The translations under genes and the position numbers were made by a program. From Zingiber officinale (taxonomy: Eukaryota > Streptophyta > Magnoliopsida > Zingiberales > Zingiberaceae), in the NCBI RefSeq assembly GCF_018446385.1, contig NC_056002.1, positions 8,690,894-8,754,893 of the forward strand: DNA of 64,000 nucleotides, written 5' to 3'. The notes beneath the pieces are model-generated. The model ran no database searches and was not told the origin of the DNA. It saw only the letters and a program-made list of their open reading frames with translations. Within the stretch, counting starts at the first letter, position 1. Every line of letters starts with the position of its first letter. Shown here piece by piece: positions 57,933 to 64,000 of this stretch.

Positions 57933-60555
57933 AGCACCATCTAGGATTCTAGGTTTTTACTAAAGTCTTCGTGTGGTTGATATTGTTTTACTGTTTTTGC
58001 ATGGCGTGGGCACCATCTGGGTTGGTGGTGCTGCCATTGCTTACTGGGAAGGCTACTTGACAGAAGATACTTGATATCACTGCTGTTGCTTATCTTTTAC
58101 ACTGCTAAATGCTTCAGAGATGAAACCTGTTGTTATGATGTCTAGGTTTCTCTTGGTGGAATTCGTAGCTGATGTACACTAACTTCTTCCCTCTTATTTG
58201 GGTCCTACAAAAGTAGGGCTGGTCAGAGAAGTGAAGCAATCCAATCAAGGACACTATTCAGAGGCTTCTTGCTGCCATTTGGTACTACTAATGCTAAAAG
58301 GAATCATTTTTTTAGGTAGGCTGTCCAATTAATTTCTTTTGGCATCTGATAGACTGTTTGACAATGTTTCTACTGTTATAATTTTGTTGATCAGAGGGCC
58401 CTTCGTCTGGTGGTTGTTTGGTCCTGAAAAGTCTACATGCATAATTGACCTCTGAGTTAAATTTGGACTGAAAGATGTTAAAGATTGAAATTTGAACTCA
58501 ATATTATTTAGCTAGAGAAGAATATACCAAGAAGATTATGTCCTGATAATTTGCTTAGGGACTAACAGTTAGCTTATAATACTGTTTACTGCACAGTGTT
58601 TTTTGTCATCATGAACTGTGAGCCTTTGTTTCTATTTGGATCACTTGAAAGTAACCAAATTGTGTTTTCTGTTCCTTGTTCATCACCTTAGCTAGAAATT
58701 AGAAGGCTCCTTGTTGTAGATAGTATTTTTAGCCAGCTAATGAACAAGCTTATTTATTGTCTTGTGTCGGCTAGAATCATTTAAAGCATCCATAGCCAAA
58801 TCTAGTTAAAAGGTCCACAGTGGCCAAGTTTTTACTAGGACTGTCGAAGAACAATGCATGAATGTGCCTTTACTTTTTCTTAAATGTACAGCTATTCTAA
58901 GAATAATCTTTTTTTATTATTTTTTATTTTTGTGTCTATGATATTCAAGTTATCAAAGATTCTGTAAATAAATTGCTTTCTTGTTAAAACTTTTATGCTA
59001 TTGATTTACCTACTACATCAATTTCCATGTAATCAACTGTGGCTTGTGTCTTTACAATACCATATTTACCATGGTAAGTTATTTTTCTATTTGTTGTTTA
59101 ACAAAATGTTAGTAATGCACTTACAAAATTATTCATTTTCTAAACGTAGAATGTGTGCTGAAAATTAATGTGATTCCTGCAAATACTCAACCGCAACGTT
59201 TGACCATAAAGTTGTGACTCACAGCTTTTTACTAGTATTGTGGTGTGTCTCTCTCAATATCTAAATCACTCCATTACCTAGATTCTAAAGCAAATTATTA
59301 TTGGAGTTAGGTTGAGTGGATGACTTGGCCCCAGTTTAAGGACATTTAATGACTTGTGGTTGGTATTATTTTCTTTTCTGATTGAGTTGATCCTGAAGCT
59401 TTAACAGAGGATGAGTGAGTGGAAAAAGTGGGGGGAAAAAATTGGTAAAGATAAATTGGTTTGTGTAAAAGTATGTCCTGTTTACTTCCGAGGTATGAAG
59501 AGATCCTTTAACATTGCTTTCGTCCACTTTAATTTGTTGTGTACTTGGCATGATAATTCTGTGGTTGAGATTTTTATCAGGGACTTTGAGGTACTTTATG
59601 TTGAATTTGCTGTTAAATGAAGGATGGGTTAAAATTTGAAGAACTGGGTTGGATCCAAGGTGAGTTGAACGTTGGATTTAATATATCTGAAAGTTTGCTT
59701 TTATTCTGACCTACTGTTTGATTAAACAACTATGATTTATGCGCTTAAAACCTAAGCGCTTTGTACTCCCGATGAGGGTAAATATGGAGGGAAGAAGGGA
59801 AAGGCGAGAAGAGAAAGGGGTTGGAGGCGGAAAGTATAATCTAAAATTTTATCTTTTATATTTTGCAAACTGGAAATAAAATATTTATATACTTAATTGG
59901 TGTAAAACAAAAAATAAATAGCAAGTAGAAACCATACAATAATTGAACAATTGAAGTGTTAGAAACGTGGGTGTTAAAAATAGAGTTTATTTTTTCTTAA
60001 AAAAAAATTAAGCTCTGAAACAAATCTCGATGATAATTGAAAGTTGAATACTAAGCATGGTGAAATTTTAGCAGGCAAATAGATAGTGTTCTTCTGACTA
60101 ATCATGCTGGATGTATGGAGACATAGAATTGTTTTATTGGGTGTGGATTGTTTCTTGAGGATACCTCCCTTCTATATGCCTTGGCACGTGCTATGAAGGG
60201 ACGTTTAGAAAGAGCAGGATACTAGGAATATATATTGGATGTTGTCAATCCTCTATATTAATATGGGTAAAGAAGGTCGGTGATGGTACGGAGATTGAAT
60301 CATGAGATGTTATTATATTAAATTTTAGGATTAAAATTTAGTACTTTTGAACATGTCCTTTCTATTGGGATTCAATTAAAAGTGTTGTATTGAATAGATT
60401 TGATATAGATAATGAGTTTAAAAATATTATAGGATATATAAATTTTTTGAGGAGAGTCCAAGAATAAATTTATGAGAGTCTTATTCCAAAGTGGATAATA
60501 TTATATCATTATGAAAATATATGGACATCTTTCGGTCCCAATAAATAGTATTAGA
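57933..60555. other. no gene seen
   Basis: Begins with the 3' untranslated region of the dCTPase-like gene. The rest is AT-rich non-coding DNA. The overlapping short frames near 59370-59620 have no recognisable content. Confidence 0.5.
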
Positions 60556-61024
60556 GTCATGGTCCATATCATGTGATAAAAAAAAAGGTGATTCACTCGC
60601 CCTCAGCGTCCCCGTCAATTCGTCCCTAAGCCAATACGGAGGAGGTAAATTACGGGTGGTTATTAACCATTAGTGCAAATGGTCAAGACATGAGGGAGGT
60701 TATGCTCAGTCACACCGAGTTTCGACTCCAAGACCTCATGTGGTAACATCCCATGTCTTAACTATCGCACCGTCCCGAGGGGACGTCATGGTCCATATCA
60801 TGTGGTAAAAGGTGATTCTTTCACTCCCAGCGCCCCCGTCAACCCGTCCCTAGGTCAACACGGAAGAGGTAAATCACGGGTGACTACTAGCCATTAGTGC
60901 AAATGGTTAAAACATGGAGGAGGTTATGCTCGGTCACGCCGAGTTTCGACCCCAAGACCTCATGTGGCAACTCTCTATGTCTTAATCATCGTACCATCCC
61001 GAGGAGACGTCATGGTCCATATCA
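60556..61024 (-). mobile_element. two SINE units in tandem
   Basis: Unit 1 (60556-60784) and unit 2 (60785-61008) are similar. Each is headed on the plus strand by GTCATGGTCCATATCA, which occurs a third time at 61009-61024. On the minus strand each unit starts with a tRNA-like head (GGGACGGTGCGATAGTTAAG in one, GGATGGTACGATGATTAAG in the other) and a B-box-like GGTCGAAACTCGG. Each ends in a T-rich tail against the 16-base word. The pattern is two SINE copies with three copies of one target sequence. Confidence 0.7.
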
Positions 61025-62260
61025 AATTGCATGTGGGGTGGCTTAAATGAAGTTGATGGAAGATTCGGAGTGAATCAAGATGGTCAGATATTCATGAGAA
61101 GGCCCCAGATGGCCTCAGATGCTTACGGGACCTGCAAAGCAGATCAAGCCCATACCTGACCATTTACATTAATCCGATTATAAAAGATAGTTTATCTATA
61201 AACTAGTGGAATAAAATCCGTACATCTACATTAAAAATAATAAATTTTTAAACATTAATTTTCATAGGAATTACGATTTCTTGGAGTTTTTTTAGATGAC
61301 AAATGGTATTAGTTTATGCCAATTAATGTTGAGATGATCGTATACACAATAAACGGCTCATTAGTCTAGTATTTTTAAGTTAATTGTTCGTTAATAAAAA
61401 GTTATCCGTTAATTTATTAAAATGGCCGTTCGCACGATTTCTCCGAGTTGCAGGCATGATTCACATATCCCTTTTACCTTTTTACATTACGTTTTTTTTT
61501 CCTTCTCCTCTCTGATTACCCAAATAGACAAAAGAAGAAGATTAAAGCTGTGGTCACGTACGGTTGATGCATTCTATCTTCATCCCACATTTGCCTTCAA
61601 TCTCCACTTTCTCTCAATCGCATGGGAGCTGTTGTGGGGATATGGCCCTTCTTGTCCATGGTTTGAGTTGGCGAATCTCATTCATGCACCCACTGCCGCC
61701 CGAAGTCACCACCTCCCCGCGTCACAGCCTCCCTCATTCACACGCTCCGTGTGTTTCGGTGCGTTTCGGGGGAACCTCGCTTGAGTTCCGACATAATAAT
61801 CAAAAACTTCTTTTCCATTGGACTTGATTACCGACATCATTTACTTCAATGATACAGTTCTATCATCAGTAGATGGAATCAGGCGACTTGATGCTTCACT
61901 AAGCAAAGGTAATTGAGTGTTGTAGTAGATTCACATTGTCAAAATTTTATCAGCACTACTTCATTTGTTTCAATCCCATGTGTTTTACTTAGGGCGGTCA
62001 ACGCAATGAGCAAATTTGATGTTCTGTTTGTTAAGATCTTGTCTATTCAATACACAAAAAGGTCAACTAAATGAACATGAATAAAAATAATTTTGATGGT
62101 GTAAAGTGACACTAAATAATTATATAAGGAGATCCTATAAAAAAATGAATCACCAGCACCTTAAAATTGTTTAACGTAAATGATCCGCTATAAAATACAA
62201 ACATGCTCTTTAATCGGATCGGCCTTGTCAAGATTTGAAAACACAAGAACGTGCACGAAC
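61025..62260 (+). other. no clear gene; one possible exon
   Basis: Mostly non-coding. At 61797-61907 a frame reads DLITDIIYFNDTVLSSVDGI, then RRLDASLSK, directly before a GTAATT donor. It looks protein-like, but I do not recognise the family and find no acceptor or partner exon. The upstream frame 61564-61827 is His/Ser/Pro-rich and unrecognised. Confidence 0.25.
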
Positions 62261-62266
62261 GAGAAA

Positions 62267-62580
62267 TCAAAACTTTATTCTCCTTTTATTAGATTGAGAT
62301 GAATACCAACAGAGAATACAGATGAAATAACCATGGATTTCTTGCAAGCGGCATGCGATGCCTTCTCCGAAAGGCAGACTCGCAAGCTTTGGGCGTCTAA
62401 ATACTTGAAGAGACACCAAGTAGGGGAAAGGCAAGGTGCGATGGTAGATGCTGGTCAATTTTGGTAGATCCCTGAGGATGAACTCCTTAAGTCTGGGAAA
62501 GACTTCTCGCTCTTTGATCCCGTCCGGAATCTGAGTCAGATGGAAACCAGGAGAGCTATCAGTAATGCTGATGAGAGGTG
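62267..62580 (-). pseudogene. NBS-LRR resistance gene, C-terminal fragment
   Basis: The minus-strand frame contains VFPRLKEFILRDLPKLTSIY, then HRTLPFPYLVSLQVF and PKLASLPFGEG..LQEIHG. This matches the last leucine-rich repeat and closing segment of plant CC-NBS-LRR proteins. The NB-ARC domain and earlier repeats are absent. The usual Trp-rich end after LQEIHG is replaced by YFICILCWYSSQSNKRRIKF, or a GT donor splices there. Upstream on the minus strand the gypsy LTR begins within about 90 bp, so the gene was either cut by that insertion or was already a fragment. Confidence 0.7.
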
Positions 62581-62651
62581 GCGAGCTCTTCAGAAGTACT
62601 ATCGAGGACGACTGACGAGGGGTGATGACAAAGGAGGTGGTACACGGGTCC

Positions 62652-63713
62652 TGTGCATACTCAGACAATCACCATGGACGTTAGGGACCAAGAACCAAGG
62701 AAAAAGTCACCGAAGTAGGCCCTCCGACGCTCAAGTTAGGTACTTTCCCAGAAACACAGTAAAACCCAGATAGTAGAAGACAGATGCGAAAAAGTTAGTG
62801 AATGTACCTGCGCAAGGGAGAGGACACCCTTTTTATATAACCATGCGTACTTCGGTCCTCTGGCAAGTGTCAGGGAATGTCAGGTGTTAGACCTTGTCTG
62901 GCGGTGAGTGACACTTGACATCCTCTTATAGGTCGGAGGAAAGTTCTGCTATCAGCGAGTCACAGATCGTTAGAATATACCCTGACACATAGCAGATATT
63001 CTCTGACAGGTGATTACGATTCTCTGATTCTGTTGTCGTTTTCATTGATCGGGCATGAACAAGAGAACTCTTGAAAACCAGCAATCGACGAGCCTGACCT
63101 GGATGTATTTGAATAGTCCGCCTTATCCTGACCAGGTGTATCAAGTTCTTATATAGAAGTCTGCTGTAAGAAATCACGGCTAGTAGAGATAGTTTCTACT
63201 CTTCCTTCACTGTTCCTTATGTTACCAGTCTGGCTTCCCGATTTGGACATCTCGACCCAGCAACCATTCTGGAGTCCCGACCTGGGCATCTCGACCGAGC
63301 AGTTAGTCTGAATTCCCAACCTAGTCATCTCAACCGAGCAATTAGTCTGAATTCCCGACCTGGACATCCCGACCGAGCAACTAGTCTGAATTCCCGACCT
63401 GGGCATCTCGATTGAGCAACCATCCTAAATTCCCGACCTGGGCCTCTCAACCGAGTATTAACTGGCCAGCGGCTTTTAACAGTTATAGCCCTTCTGTGGA
63501 GTGATACGCCTCCTCGACCTCTGACTACCACGTCATCTTGACTTCTGACTGTCACGTCCCTTTGACTTCTGAATGTCACGTCCCCTTGATTTCTGACTGT
63601 CATGTCCCCTTGACTTATGACTGTCACGTCCCCTTGACTTCTGACTGTTACGTCCCCTTGACTTCTGACTGTCACGCCCCCTTGACCAGACCCTACCATT
63701 ATGCACCGTATCA
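62652..63713 (-). repeat. 3' LTR of a further gypsy element
   Basis: The right end (CACCGTATCA, 63713) is followed by the same purine tract as in the 47753 element (minus strand GAGGGAGAGACTTG). TATATAAAA lies on the minus strand near 62839. Shared text includes CCCTCCGACGCTCAAGTTAG. The left end is approximate. It holds about five copies of a 42-bp unit around TTCCCGACCTGGGCATCTCG (63231-63450) and about seven copies of a 24-bp unit, CTTGACTTCTGACTGTCACG + TCCC (63515-63685). Confidence 0.75.
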
Positions 63714-64000
63714 CAAGTCTCTCCCTCAAATCTAGTCGAATGAGGCTTATGACCGACTAACTAGACCGAAATCCAATTTCACCAAACCTTATTACCGAGA
63801 CATTAACTACTTCTCCTTTTTTTCTTGAGAATTTATCATGCTATCAGATGCTGCTCCATTTCCCGGGTGTTTGGGCTGCTGCATCTATCCCCAGATCTAG
63901 GAATACGTATTGTGTCCTTGAATGCGGCCTCCCTTCCCAGATGTCGTTGCACGCCCCAAGGAGAACTCTTTACTTCTATTTCTTTGAGAAGAGCCATTAC
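63714..64000 (-). mobile_element. internal 3' region of the same gypsy element
   Basis: The first 60 bp match 48747-48805, the corresponding place in the other gypsy element. The rest runs to the window edge with no recognised coding sequence. Confidence 0.6.

Noticed and set aside
63325..63735. Frames made of a repeated MTSDCHVPLTS- or RSQGDVTV-type unit
   Set aside because: The 24-bp unit is a multiple of three, so all frames stay open; it is an LTR repeat, not a protein.

Overview
This window is nuclear DNA of a flowering plant. The signs are GT-AG introns, tRNA-primed LTR retrotransposons, plant-type SINEs, a hAT element, a FAR1/MULE gene and a plant dCTP-pyrophosphatase-like gene. The repeat style (copia and gypsy LTRs packed with short GC-rich palindromes) makes me suspect a monocot, perhaps Zingiberales. 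That is a low-confidence guess, since no marker gene settles it. I found one gene that looks intact, at 57208-57932. Nearly everything else is a transposon, a transposon relic or a decayed gene.

Layout. 1-7639: a possible minus-strand first exon at the very edge, an AT-rich stretch, a broken ORF with an RNase H1 N-terminal domain (2271-2630), and a degenerate FAR1-related/Mutator transposase gene on the minus strand (4829-7195). 7640-26347: a nested retrotransposon stack. The outer copia element has two 2,663-bp LTRs and the 5-bp target duplication AATGT. Its 5' LTR is split by a 7.3-kb gag-only copia element (10155-17450, duplication CAAAT). Its internal region also carries an antisense solo LTR (19317-20868, duplication GTTTA). 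26348-32319: a minisatellite, a non-autonomous hAT element (27119-28953, 8-bp duplication), a fold-back array of hairpins that hosts a miniature minus-strand retroelement (29590-31221), and a gypsy solo LTR (31396-32319).

32320-44019: AT-rich DNA with a SINE, then a long plus-strand pseudogene (about 34001-44019) of a plant class-3-lipase/GTP-binding protein. Its lipase nucleophile region is missing, and it carries stops, frameshifts and an intronic SINE. 44020-56629: a decayed gypsy solo LTR split by another solo LTR, gene-free DNA, and a minus-strand gypsy element (47753-56629) that keeps gag-protease but lacks reverse transcriptase and integrase. A truncated third copy of the outer copia family (49670-about 53291) sits inside it. 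56630-64000: the intact dCTP-pyrophosphatase-like gene, two SINE units in tandem with three copies of one target sequence, the tail of an NBS-LRR resistance gene, and the 3' LTR of another gypsy element that runs off the right edge.

No operon or novel multigene system is visible. The value of the window is its insertion history. Five insertions have exact target duplications (outer copia, nested copia, antisense solo LTR, hAT, solo LTR at 44333), and several more have near matches, so much of the order of events can be read directly.
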